From the NCBI GenBank assembly GCA_047495785.1, contig JBLDXI010000019.1, positions 62,001 to 126,000 on the forward strand: 64,000 bases of DNA, written 5' to 3'. The notes beneath the pieces are model-generated. The model ran no database searches. It was not told where the DNA came from and was given only the letters and a program-made list of their open reading frames with translations. Position numbers and translations under genes: made by a program. Origin of the DNA: Lepidodermella squamata. Lineage: Eukaryota > Gastrotricha. Below are positions 22,795-33,893 of this stretch, in pieces. Within the stretch, counting starts at the first letter, position 1, and the number at the start of each line of letters is the position of its first letter.

Positions 22795-24092
22795 ATGTTT
22801 AAAATACAAACAGTTGCCAATGTTTTATTTATCAGCGTTATTTCGCTCACTAATTTATCACTCGGCTCTCCAATAAACGACGATTTTACTTATCAAATAG
22901 CAGGCTTGGATGGCGATGAGGCAGGCTGCTTGTTGCCGAGTTCAGTTGAAAATGGATCACTTCGCAAGAAGGATGGCGAATTCTATCATTCGCCGTTTAA
23001 CAACACGGATATAGCTCCGTTTGGCACGAAAATTTACCTGGCTTGTGACAGAAATCACACGGCACCTGAAGGCAGGCAAGAGTTCGATTGCGATCCTGAT
23101 AGCGGCTTATGGCGGCCTGAAATTCCTTCAAAATGTATCTTCAAAATGGAAGGTATCACAAAATCGCGATAAAATTTATAAAACTTTTCCTACAAAATTA
23201 TATTAAGGAGGATTTTTTATCATTTCAATCCTCTTGAATATTTCTTAATAATTTATTTTCTCGAAAAAAAAATTTAAAATTATTTTCTCGAAATTGTCAC
23301 CAAAATAAAAGCTTGGATATTTTTCAAGATGGGCGCTTGAATTTAAAAAAAATTAAAATTAAAATTTGGAATTGTTAAAGATCGTCCTCTTTGTCATCCA
23401 ATTCAAAGAATTTTCTGATTTTTTTATTGAATTATTGTTTTTTTTATTTAGAATTCGAGCCATTGACAGTTATTGCCGATTTATGGGACAATGCCACTGT
23501 TCCTTACGTGTTTTCGGATCTATTTCCAGCTGAATTATCCAACCGAGTTAAAGCAGCCATGCTCAAAATCAGCTCAAACACCTGCGTGAAATTTAAGAAT
23601 CTAGCGGACAACAGTTACGAAGACCCGGTTGAAAATTACGTCGAAATTCACTACGACGAAACAGATGATCGATGCGTGTCATCCTTCGGCCGAGTCAACT
23701 ACGCTGAGCCGCAAACAATCACCCTAGGACCGTCATGCTTCATCGAACAGAGCGGGATTTACTTCACGCTATTGTCAACTCTCGGCCTTATTCAAGAGCA
23801 CCGGCGGCCGGATCGCGATGAACATATCGACGTTATTTGGGATAATATCGACAAAAAGGCGTGGTTTATGTTCGAAAAGTACGATGTGGCTGACGATCGG
23901 TTACTAGCGCTGCCTTACGACCTGAAATCAGTCATGCATTTCGGTCAGAAAGAGTATGCTAGGAAACCTGGTTTGGTAACCATCCAACCGAAAAACGTCG
24001 ACTCAGTCTTCGATTCGAAAAACGAACCAACATCGACCGATTACATGAAAATTTCGGCGTTGTATTGTGTCAAATTCAGGAATTTGTCGTAA
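22795..24092 (+). CDS. Secreted sushi + astacin-like pseudoprotease
   Basis: Exons 22795-23152 and 23452-24092 give 332 residues. A signal peptide (VANVLFISVISLTNLSLG) leads into a sushi/CCP domain (C..PSSVENGSL ... GLWRPEIPSKC). An astacin-fold domain follows, with recognisable landmarks SNTCVKF, FGRVNY, RRPDRDEHIDV, the Met-turn SVMHF and a last Cys (ALYC). The zinc-site helix, HExxHxxGxxH in active astacins, reads FTLLSTLGLIQ: all three His and the catalytic Glu are gone, and the Met-turn Tyr is Phe. It cannot be an astacin-type zinc protease. The paralogue at 24690-29446 has the same replacements. No astacin pro-region is seen. A binding or decoy role is conjecture. AATAAA lies just after the stop, near 24096. 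Confidence 0.88.
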
Positions 24093-24689
24093 AAAATAAA
24101 AATTTGCATTATCAAATGTTGATAATTTTGTTCTCATTAAATCTCCGTACTCAACAATTTTAGGTACATATTTCAGAGCAATTTTCCAGTGGATTTAATT
24201 TGAATAATGGCCGAAATTCTACCTGCCGATTAATTGAGGAATGTTTATTGTAAACGCATCTAGCTTGTTGTTATCGTGCAACTTTTTGCAACAGGATGTT
24301 TCTTCTCACTTGCTTGTAATTTAGCGGCTGTTAAAAAGTTCGCATTTTTTGTAAACACTCATAACAGAACAATGCCGGGATTAAACTACGCGCATACCTT
24401 TATTGCAACACGCGACATCAGGTGACAATCGCGCAGCAGCAGACGTCGGCTAGCAAATTTTTGGGCACGCCGCGAAGGATTTCGGGATCATCCTGCTAAA
24501 CAAGCTGTCTCAACTTGACAATAACAGCACGCATGGTATCTCGTTGCGCACTTTTTCGCCGTCGTTTTTTCCCCAGTATTTATTAGCATTTTATAGTTTG
24601 TACTTAATTTTGTGGCCTTGACTGACTGTAATCTGACTGATGAAACCTCTCTTGTCGTCATAGTTTCAGCCATCAATTATACATTTATC
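24093..24689. other. Intergenic between the two pseudo-astacin genes
   Basis: 3' UTR and promoter sequence only; no gene or repeat recognised. Confidence 0.5.
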
Positions 24690-27600
24690 ATGATTGGCTG
24701 TCTACAAGTTGGACCGACTTATTTCCTGATCCTAACGCTGGTTGCGCTGGCTAAAAACGCGTTTTCGGAAAATGTAAGTTCATGAAAGTACGAAAGGAGT
24801 ACTAATCAATATGGGTTGGTGAAAGTTTGCGTACCTACATAACTCATCGAGATCTATTCCCAGAAAAATCAGCAAGTTCGCAACCCTCACAGTTTGGGAG
24901 ATGCGCGTGGTGTTCAAATTAGTACCTGTTCAAAATTGTACCGGAGTACGGTAGAGAATTTATTAACGAGCCAAAACTAAAACGTAAAAAAAACGTGACA
25001 TTTAGCAGAGCGTAGTTTCGATCTACAGACCTCTGGGTTATGGGCCCAGCGCGCTTCCACTGCGCCACTCTGCTTGTCTGAATTTAATCGGATTTCCTCA
25101 TATTATCAAACAACTTGGCATACAAAGACTCTCCTATCCTCATCAAGAGACCCCCAAGACCACAGTCCCCCAAAGACTCACAGGGAATTCAGGAATTCTG
25201 GTTTTGAGCAATTGCACACATCCTTGAACCTTTACCAGCTTGAAGCTCGTGCCCAAATGGACCATCTTCTATGAATTCCACGAATTTCACATCAATAAAT
25301 GAAGTTTTCATCTGACCCACCTTTGGCTATTATGATATCTACTTTGAGGAGAACTAGTAGTGGATCTCGAAATATCTGTGAATCTACGAATTTTACAGTC
25401 CGGCTCAGTAGCTTAGTGGTAGAGCGTCTGTCTCGTAAACAGAAGATCGCGGGTTCAATTCCCGCCTGGGCCTAGTCTCTCTTTTATACTCCCTACTAGA
25501 AATATCAAGAGTGAAACAAGCAGACTTGATCATGTTTACTGAAGCTTCTAACGGCTGGAAGCAGTGGCGTGCTTCTGTAACTCAGCGACTTGAGAGCCGG
25601 GCTTGGCGAATGGGTGGCCGGTGGGAGCCCTGTCTGCGGATGTCACATGTCGATCGAGCGCCCCGTGTAAGTACGCCATCAACATGGTCGGTGCGGCGGA
25701 GGCCGTACTGCCCAGGTTGCGTAATGACACGTCAAAGGTCAGGTCCTGACGGAAGCAGCCTAACGATGTGCGTGGTGAGCGGTACCGGGACAGTGCTTGT
25801 GAATGTGCGCCGTAGTCAGCCCATCGGTTCACGCGGACCCAAATCTTTTTTTCTAATTTTTTCTAATTTTTTTAATTATTAAATTTCGTTGTTACTTATT
25901 TATTTTTTTATTTATTTTTTATTTTTTTAGATTGAAGGCTGCTCGTTGCCGAAAATTGAAAACGGCGCTTTGACTAACTTGAATGGCGAAAAATATGTCC
26001 TTCCTTCAGCCCCTTTTGACGCCCGGCTGCGAATTGCCTGCAAGCGAAATTTCGTTGTCCGGGGCTGGGGTCAATTTGTCTGCACCCGATCTGGCCGCTG
26101 GTCGCCCGAACCCGGTGACTGCAAACCCGGCCGGCGCCAGACCAGCTACCCTGAGGACTATCGGTACCACGTTGCTGAGTTATGGCTCAACAAAACTGTA
26201 TCCTACGAAATATCGCCGGAATTGAAGTCGGATTTCGCGACTAGCATGACGCAGGCGATGAAACTTGTCGCAAGCAACACCTGTCTATCTTTTCGTGATA
26301 TCAGCAAGGATCGCCTACCCGACGGCCTTGTTCGAATCCAGCCGGATGACAGTGGCAGCGAAAGGTGCTCAGCCTCGTTTGGCAAGGCCCCCGAAGGCCG
26401 GCAAACCATCGATTTAGCTTCCTCTTGCTTCTCAGATTCAACCCAAGTTTATTTTACGCTGTTATCAACTATCGGCCTCGTTCAGGAACATCGCCGACCT
26501 GACCGTGATGACTACATTGAAATAGTTTGGGCTAACATAGCTGACAACGCGAAATTTTTGTTCGAAAAGCATCGAATAATCGACGAACGAATCGCAGCCT
26601 TGCCATATGAGTTCTCGTCAGTCATGCATTTCTCTGCTACGGAGTATGCTAAATCGCCAGGTCTCGTGACGATTCGACTGAGAAACAGCACGCAGTCAAG
26701 GTCGTTTGGCGGCAAGGTTCCTACCAAAACAGACTTCGATAAACTTAACGCTCTATACTGCGCTTCACCCCGGAATGATAACGAAGATCTTGGTACCTCA
26801 AGATCGCCAGTATTGCTAGCTGGAATGTCCTCAACGAGCTCTACTGTAACATCGACTACTACTACAACTACCAGGCCAACCACTACTACTAGTACTACAA
26901 CTACCACCACTAGGCCAAGCACCTTGAAAGTTGAAACCACGACCTTGAGAAGTACGACTACAACCCCAGTGCCAACAACTGTTCGATCGACTGCAGCCGC
27001 GACTACGACCTCGGTACCAACAACTGTCCGATCAACTTCAGCCGCGACTTCAACGGCAAAATTGACCACAGTTAGAATCCCTGAAACATCACTCGCTACA
27101 TCCTCTGTTCGGCTCGTTACGAATCAAACTCAGACCACGATTCTGCCACGAAACGGCTCAGTTACAACGCTGAAACCCACGATAGCTAGTACTTCGACGA
27201 TGAAGGCTGATGTTCCTTTAACTACAGTCAGGGCAATTCTTACAACGGTTTCGACTTCGCCGATGACTTCCACTAGGCCTTCTTTGCCATTGACAACAGC
27301 TGTAGTTACCAGCAGAGAGACTGAAACTTCTCGTCCGCGAGAAAACGTGACAACTAACTTAGTTCCTACTACGGTTGTAGGCCCGAGAAGCAACTATAGC
27401 ACTACGATTTCGGCCAGTTCAACCAAAGCCCCTTCTATGTTGACTACTAGAAGCTTCAGGCCTGATAATTCAACAATTAAATTTGAAAATTTTACTACAG
27501 CGAGCTCGGGAAATTTCATCAATATTACGACCAAAGCATCTCCAACGTCATCAACTCGATTTTTCGGGTTAGATATTGCAAATCCTGGCAATTCGTCAGC

Positions 27601-29446
27601 CACGACAAAAGCTGCTTTGATATCAACGCCCAGACCTGATAATGTCACAGTAATTGTGACCACCGCCGCAAATAAAATCTCAACAAAAAGTCCTGAGGGT
27701 ACGACCAGAGCATCTTTATTGTCAACAACTGCAAGCTTCAGCCTCAACAATGCGACCACAGCTTCTCCAAACAGGGCATTGAACCTTTCGACAACTTCAG
27801 CTGTTCCAGTTCGGACTTCAACTTCAGGGATTTCGACAAATGCCACCACTTTGAGAACTACGCCGATTACTACAACAACGACAAAGGTTAATCTTACCAG
27901 TCAAAGTCAAATGACAACAACGTTGAGGACTACAGCTGCCGTGCAAAATGTAACAACGACACCGTATTCCAGCACCGTATCCTTACTCTCAACAACCGGA
28001 AGACTCACCATCAATAATGCGACCATTAAATTCGAAAATTTAACGACCACGCCTTCGCCAATGCGGGCGTTTAACTCTTCGACAACTTCTGCTGTAACAG
28101 TGCGGGCTTCGACTTCAGGCATTTCAACAAATGCCACTACGTTGAGTACTTCAAAGCCTATGATGGCTACTACTACGGCAAAGGCTAATTTTACCATTTT
28201 GAATGTGACCAGTCAAGGCCAAGTGACAACAACGTCGAGGATCGCAACAACAAGCACTACGTTGAGGATTTTAGGCTTTATTTCAGCAAATGAATCCAAT
28301 CCGGAAGTTATTAACGCTACTCAGAGCAATCGAACTACTTCGAGATTGATTCCCAATTATTCTTCTACTTCCGCTCCAGTGAACGTTTCAGCAACTTCAA
28401 TGGGAACTACAACTTCAATTATTAATATTGCCAATTTAACGACTACTAATAGACGAAATTCATCAGAGCTAATGACTACGGCATCTCCCAGAAATTCTAC
28501 AACAACCCTCTATTCCGGGTCTACGTTTAGGATTAACGCTACTCTGGACAATCAAACGGCTACGACCACTATGGCTCCTCCGAAAAATTCAACGGTTTGG
28601 CTGAACCAAAATAATACAGTAGTATCGGTCCTGGAGCGAAAGCGAACTTCTCCCTATAGTGCCACTACATCACGAGCTGTAGTAACCACCCAAAAATGGA
28701 GCAATCTCACAAACATTTCGGATGCTACCATTGGAACATCGAAGTCTGTTTTGCCGCTTATTAACGTAACAACTTCTGCTGCTACTACAGCAAGGACGAT
28801 GACAACGATTCCGCCACGTAAAACGAGTGATTTGAATTCCACAATATCAAATGCCACAAGAACTCTGATACCAAGTCTTGCTACGAATCTTACGGGGCTT
28901 GATTCAGTTGGCAATTTTCGAGTTTCAACCTCAAAGCCTGCCAATCTTACGTTGAATCAAACAATCGCTGTAACTACATCAGTCATTATTCCATCAACAA
29001 CAGCTCGACCTTACTTCCCCAACCTAATGACAAACGCAAGTGTTGGCTTGACGACTCCGACTTCAAATTATTCGAAGCTGAATAGCACTTCCGGACTACG
29101 GCAATTTAATTCTACGACACTGCCTCCCATGAATAGAAATGATAGTATTGTTGGAGGCAATGATGAACTTCGTAACAAATCAAGTTCTAGTCTGGTCACA
29201 CGGCTGAATTCCAACTCAACTAATGTTCTACCTGTTACGACCATGAGCCCGAATAGAAACATGACTTTGGCTTCTCTGGTCAACTTGATGAACTCGACGC
29301 GAATATGGCTGGCTGGAGAAACAAATTCGACCTTGGCAGTGAAGATTCCGATTTCGAGAGGATACAATGAAACTGTAACTGAGAGAATTCTGTCAAATAA
29401 TACAACGGTCGCTAGTGAGAATTTCACATTATCTGCTAGATTTTGA
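24690..29446 (+). CDS. Sushi + astacin-like pseudoprotease with ~900-residue mucin-like tail
   Basis: Exon 1 (24690-24773) encodes a signal peptide (FLILTLVALAKNAFSEN); exon 2 runs from 25931 to 29446, in phase 0, total 1199 residues. Exon 2 starts with a sushi domain (GCSLPKIENGALTN ... GRWSPEPGDC), then an astacin-fold domain (SNTCLSF, SASFGKAPEG, RRPDRDDYIEI, SVMHF, LNALYC). Its would-be zinc helix reads FTLLSTIGLVQ, lacking all His ligands and the Glu, as in the paralogue just upstream. From about residue 310 to the end it is Thr/Ser/Asn-rich with many NxT/NxS sites, so a heavily O- and N-glycosylated mucin stalk is expected. No TM or GPI tail is visible, so it should be secreted. The 1157-nt intron contains tRNA-iMet, tRNA-Thr and 7SL genes. 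Confidence 0.88.
25003..25074 (-). tRNA. Initiator tRNA-Met (CAT), cassette 1
   Basis: 72 nt including the discriminator A. Acceptor strands AGCAGAG/CTCTGCT pair fully with the eukaryotic initiator A1:U72 pair. The anticodon arm GCTGGGCCCATAACCCAGAG and the GATCGAAAC T-loop are initiator-type. A run of eight T's, read on the minus strand, follows at 24986-24993 as terminator. It is divergent from the tRNA-Thr at 25402. Confidence 0.95.
25402..25472 (+). tRNA. tRNA-Thr (CGT), cassette 1
   Basis: 71-nt cloverleaf: acceptor GGCTCAG/CTGGGCC, D arm GCTTAGTGGTAGAGC, anticodon arm TCTGT-CTCGTAA-ACAGA with anticodon CGT, and T arm GCGGGTTCAATTCCCGC. A TTTT lies 10-13 nt downstream. The A and B box positions are intact. 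Sequence is identical in all four cassettes. Confidence 0.95.
25554..25845 (+). ncRNA. SRP RNA (7SL), cassette 1
   Basis: RNA scaffold of the signal recognition particle. The 5' Alu domain shows the hairpin GGAAGCAGTGGCGTGCTTC and then CTCAGCGACTTGAG; the linker GTAAGTACGCCATCAACATGG matches the animal 7SL segment around CGGCATCAATATGG; the S domain contains the helix-8 core CAGGTCC-TGAC-GGAAGCAGC and the 3' strand TGCTTGTGAATG. The length of 292 nt fits animal 7SL (about 300). A T run at 25846-25852 ends transcription. Ends were set by matching the GCYGG start and the T run. This copy differs from the others at a few positions, for example GAGAGCC for GAGGGCC. Confidence 0.95.
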
Positions 29447-31685
29447 AACTAACTTGCGGTATAGAAAATTTTCGGTATTTAAATAAATATTTTTCTTCTT
29501 TATTACTTGTATTTTCGAGAAATAATTTCCTGTGGCTTTGACCTACTTTGCATTCGCATTGAAAACAGAAATTTAATTGCTGGATTGCGTTAATTTTCGC
29601 CAAACTGCGAGATGACCCACATTATGCAGGTCACGAAATTCTACCATCATTAAATTATTCACTGGGACTGAGGGCCATTCCAGTCCGTGTCTATGAACAC
29701 TCGTCCCAAGTTCCTCAAGATAATTTTTTCACGCTGAGCCTAAATTGAAAGGAATGTGCTCCGTGACTTTTCTTTAAAAAACGAAGAGCGACGCTTTATG
29801 ATAGCAACGGTTGCCAAGTTGCTGAAAAACTTGATTATTTCGCTTCCAATTTTTCTCCTCGGCGATGTGTCATGGTAAAGGCATTTTAGAAAATGGAGCG
29901 ATGGTGTTTGAAATCCTGATGATGCCCGAAATTATTCCCCATAAAGGCTGAATGACATACCTTTTATTCGAGTGCTTTGTATTTTCAAATTATTCATCGT
30001 TGCTGAGCAAATAGCAGCAGTATTTAGAATTTCCGGCTGAAATTTGCGGCAGCAGACAAGAGCTCGCAGTGTAAATCGCATACAACAACAATTCATATGC
30101 ACAGCTAAATATTTTGTTTTTGTCCACTTCATTACTCGAGATTAATGATAACATTTTTATTAGGCGCATCGAACCAGGTTTTGAGTCACCCCGCAATTGC
30201 AGCAGGATGCGCAGCAAACGATGCTTGACTAAATCGCAATAAAATGGAAAAGAAATCACGGGAAAAAGATACAACGAAACAATGAAAATCAATATTTGTA
30301 GGCCAAACAAAGGAAGCCGTATTGCCAAGTACTACTCGTCGGTCAAAAACAGTCGAAATTGCTTGTAATTTCCTGCCGCATTCTGTATTTTCATTACAAA
30401 TACATAATATAAATCTTACCTTTTCACTCTTACAAATAGTTTGTAAAAAAAACGCGACATTCTATTTTGCACTTTCATAGCGGAAAAACAATCAATTAGT
30501 TCGCGGCTAAATGTTACCAGATAGCAGCCCAGCTTGTAAATGTATCATGAGAATTTTATTAAATTATTAGATCGCGAGTAATACGATCGTTTTTTTCGCA
30601 ATGTGATAAGTATTGTTCGTAATGAAAAATATTCGAATTATCGATCATTTTTATTGTCCGACAAACACACTCCAGGGATCAAATGGCTTACAATACTGTA
30701 GAGCTGAAAATATTTCACAGCAAACATCCTCATGGATTTTTCGCGCGCGATACACACGCGTCAATATATATATGTCGAAATTTCTATGTTTTCACTTGCA
30801 ATCTACCCTATCCTCATTTTCGATGCATTTTTTAGTCATGCGTGAGAGAAACAAGGCATAATTACACATGCCACGCTATGAATTTTAGGAAATTATAGCA
30901 CCTGAGATGGTTTTTTTTGTATTTTAGACCTCTTTAATGTATCAATTACCAGCACGACCGGTTTTTAGCTCGCAATAACAACATCGCAATACCGGCAATT
31001 ATCGAGTGTTTTTTCCGTCCGTCAAGGCGAAGAAATTCGGCGGCGGGTGCGAAGTCGTTGGAGAAAAGAGCGGCGCTTGTGCGCGCACGGTGCGCGCTTT
31101 CACAACGCGCTGTATATCGAAATAATATACCACGCGCGTAAAAACACACACACAATCACCAAGTGCATGCAAAATTTCGCAAATGACGGCCGCTCGACGT
31201 TCGATCAGTACGCTGCTAAAAACAAGGCAAGTGTATTCGATAATTATTGCCCATATATATTTTTTCAGTTTTTTCGCAGCGCTATTTATTGTTTGAAGTA
31301 TTGTTATTATTACTTTTTCCGCCATTATAATAGCCGCCTATACCCGAACCGCCCTGGCAACCAGCGCGCAACCAACCGCGGCGAGTAAATATTACTTACA
31401 TAGATGACGCGCGACGAAAGTTTGCCTTTTATTATTTCGAACTGTGCACGCGCAGCCACGCGGCGCTCCCTCGTCAATAATGCGATTCGGCGTGTCCTCC
31501 TCCATAATATTATTCATAATCCGCCATTGTAAATTTGTAGGAAAAAAAACCGCGCGCCATAAAGGAACGGCGCGCAATTCTACCCGCGCCTCTCGTTGTC
31601 ATTTTTGAAGACGCGCGAGGGACGTTGCCGCTTTAAAAAAATTTGAATTTTTTATCACTTCCTCTGTCGAAAAAACTCGACGGCC
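29447..31685. other. Intergenic, 3' UTR and Rab gene promoter
   Basis: AATAAA-type signal near 29480, then 2.2 kb without recognisable genes. The right 700 nt become richer in CG and CGCG words (about 31050-31620), as expected for a promoter and 5' UTR of the Rab gene. Short frames there have low-complexity, shadow-like translations. Confidence 0.5.
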
Positions 31686-33893
31686 ATGGCCGATAAAGTC
31701 GAATTCGTGAAACAGTTTTGCGAAAGCAAGGGCAAATCGCTGATAGAAAGTGCAAGCAACGCGCTGCCCGCTTCCATTAACGGGTCTATTTCGAACGTCA
31801 TAACAACGGCTAATAACGTTATTTCAAAAACGTCTAGCCGCGAACGCCTGGCGATGCAGCAGGCCGAGTACGGCTTCAAGGTCGTCATGGTCGGCGATTC
31901 GGCGGTTGGCAAGACGAGCGTGTTGAACCGGCTGACGGAGAATTTTTTCAACAACGCTTTCACGCCGACTATCGGCATTGATTTCAAGCTGCAAGTGTTC
32001 AGCATCGATGGCAAGAAGGTGCGCCTGCAAATTTGGGACACGGCGGGCCAGGAGAAGTTCAAATCGATAACAACGAGTTATTACCGAAGCGCTGATGGCG
32101 TTATACTCTTCTACGACGTCAGCGATCGCCGGAGCTTTCAAAACATGGAGAATTGGATGAAATCTGTTGAGGAGGTGGGTTACGCCTACCCTAAAATATG
32201 TCAGTTGTACCTAATTAATAATTGATAATTATTTATAGTGCTGCAGTAAAACTGCCGTTAAAATGGTGATTGGCAACAAATCCGAGCTATACGAAACCCG
32301 TCAAGTGCAGCCTAATGAAGGCAGAGCCGTGAGTATTTGCTTAAAATTAAATCCTAGGTTGAATCTTTTATTATCCGAGGATTTTGATTAGGTCGCGTAA
32401 ATAACAAGACAGCAAAATTGATCTCAAAATTTTCAAATGGTTTTGATTATATAATTGCCCTTTTCTGGTCCTTACCATCATTTCCCCTGGAACTCGGAAT
32501 TTTCAATTGAAACAAGCTGGGCAAACCCTAAATTTACGGTTCCAGCTGTCGGTCCAGCTGTCCTCATTGGTTTTCTATACTGGCAGTTTAGAAACCTTGC
32601 TGAAGGTTATTCTGAAGTTTCGCGAGATCCAGGTGGAACAAAATATCATAGGGATCGTTGTGATCGATTAGGACAGAATAGCAAGCTACCCATCCTGATC
32701 GCCTGATCTCAAAACCTGCCCTTTAACGGATATTTCAATTTCCCCAAAATAATCATGAATTTTTGTCACCAAGCAATTTCATCCGGGGCCAGGGCCTCCT
32801 TTTTGATACACCTTAATTTTGGTCGCTCTCGAGGTCTACTCCAAGTATCATCCGGCGGCATCGCATCTGGCTTGCCAACCTTACGGTTTATGCTCAAAAT
32901 TAGGTATTTGACCTACTTATCTTGTATACAAGATATTCTTCATTTCGGGTCTCATGTCGATATAGGAAAAAATCATGAGTGAATGATTTAAATCGATAGA
33001 TGAAATCAGCTCCCAGGCTGAACTATGGCTTCTAATGAACCGGCCTTCGGAAAGTTCAAGGGTTCACCAGAGCTAAATTCTGCAGATATCGTTGATTGGG
33101 AGCTTCGAAGAAACGAAGGGAATTATTTGTGGGGTATTTAGCCTTGAGGTGCGGCGACAAAACAGCAACTTCGCGAAACAGCTAATGCGACAAAACAGCA
33201 ATTTTTTATTTCGCGACAAAACAGCGAAAACTTAATATGTAAAAGATGCATCGTGTTTCTGCTGTTTTGTCGCGTTTGCTGTTTTGGGTATTTGCTGTTA
33301 TGACGGTCTGAAGTATCGAATTTGGGTAACTTTTAGGCTTTAACTTCTTTAAATTCTTTAACTTTAACTTCTTGGACTAGTGTGCTTAAAAATTGCAGTG
33401 AAATTTCCGAAATATATATTGAAAATCATAACATTCTGTAAGATGAAAAGGTACTAATGAGAACAATTTTTCCAAGTAAATTTGCAAAATAAATTGAGAT
33501 TTTGTCATTTTAATCTGTTTTTTCATTTCTGTTTGAAACGGGTTGACATCCATTGATAGTTTATAAGTGCCTTTGTACCATCGGTTTCATCTAAATTCAA
33601 AGTCGAATAAATCTGACGGTGCTAGGAAACAATTTACTCAGTGAAAAAGTCTCATGCCCGAATTTGTATTTATCTTCCAGTTTGCGAGCGAGCATGAAGC
33701 TATTTTCTACGAAGTGAGTGCGTCGACGGGCGTCAACATCGCTGAAGCTTTCACGGAGATAGCGCGGACTTTGAAACGGCGGCGCGACTCAGCCCAGGCC
33801 GATGGGCCCATCGCCATCGACAATGCATCGGTTCTACTCGACGAAGCTGACGTGCAACGAAATAAATTAACAAGTTGCTGCAAATTTTTATAG
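31686..33893 (+). CDS. Rab family small GTPase with N-terminal extension
   Basis: Exons 31686-32174, 32239-32328 and 33681-33893 give 263 residues, phase 0. An N-terminal extension of about 60 residues precedes the GTPase fold. G1 is GDSAVGKT, switch I FTPTIGIDFKLQVF, G3 WDTAGQEKF, and G5 SASTG. The G4 motif reads GNKSEL, with Glu where the guanine-binding Asp of NKxD normally sits. The C-terminus CCKFL is a CCxxx-type prenylation signal. Switch and Rab-family motifs indicate a vesicle-traffic Rab of secretory type, possibly near Rab26/Rab37 because of the N-extension, but I cannot assign the subfamily. Intron 2 is 1.35 kb. Confidence 0.92.
32329..33680 (+). other. Intron 2 of the Rab gene
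   Basis: 1.35 kb, containing the CGACAAAACAGC repeat block at 33152-33300; otherwise featureless. Confidence 0.6.
33152..33300. repeat. Palindromic CGACAAAACAGC repeat block
   Basis: GCGACAAAACAGCAA and variants occur three times in direct orientation at the left, and the inverted form TGCTGTTTTGTCGCG followed by TTGCTGTTTTGG at the right. It resembles a small foldback element without coding capacity. Confidence 0.65.

Larger units (their letters stand above)
24774..25930 (+). other. Intron 1 of the mucin-like pseudo-astacin gene, host of RNA-gene cassette 1
   Basis: Donor GTAAGT at 24774 and acceptor TTTTTTTAG at 25930. About half of the intron is Pol III gene sequence: tRNA-iMet (-), tRNA-Thr (+) and 7SL RNA (+). 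The 7SL terminator T run lies some 80 nt before the splice acceptor. Confidence 0.85.

Noticed and set aside
25511-25882. Repeated open frame of ~110-135 codons (FTEASNGWKQWRASVTQRL) at four places
   Set aside because: It overlaps the 7SL RNA genes exactly; conservation follows RNA structure and includes the non-coding linker and terminator. The antisense frame starting in the same region is rejected for the same reason.
31047-31388. Frame of 113 codons before the Rab gene
   Set aside because: Composition follows a CG-rich promoter/5' UTR, and overlapping frames are open on both strands.
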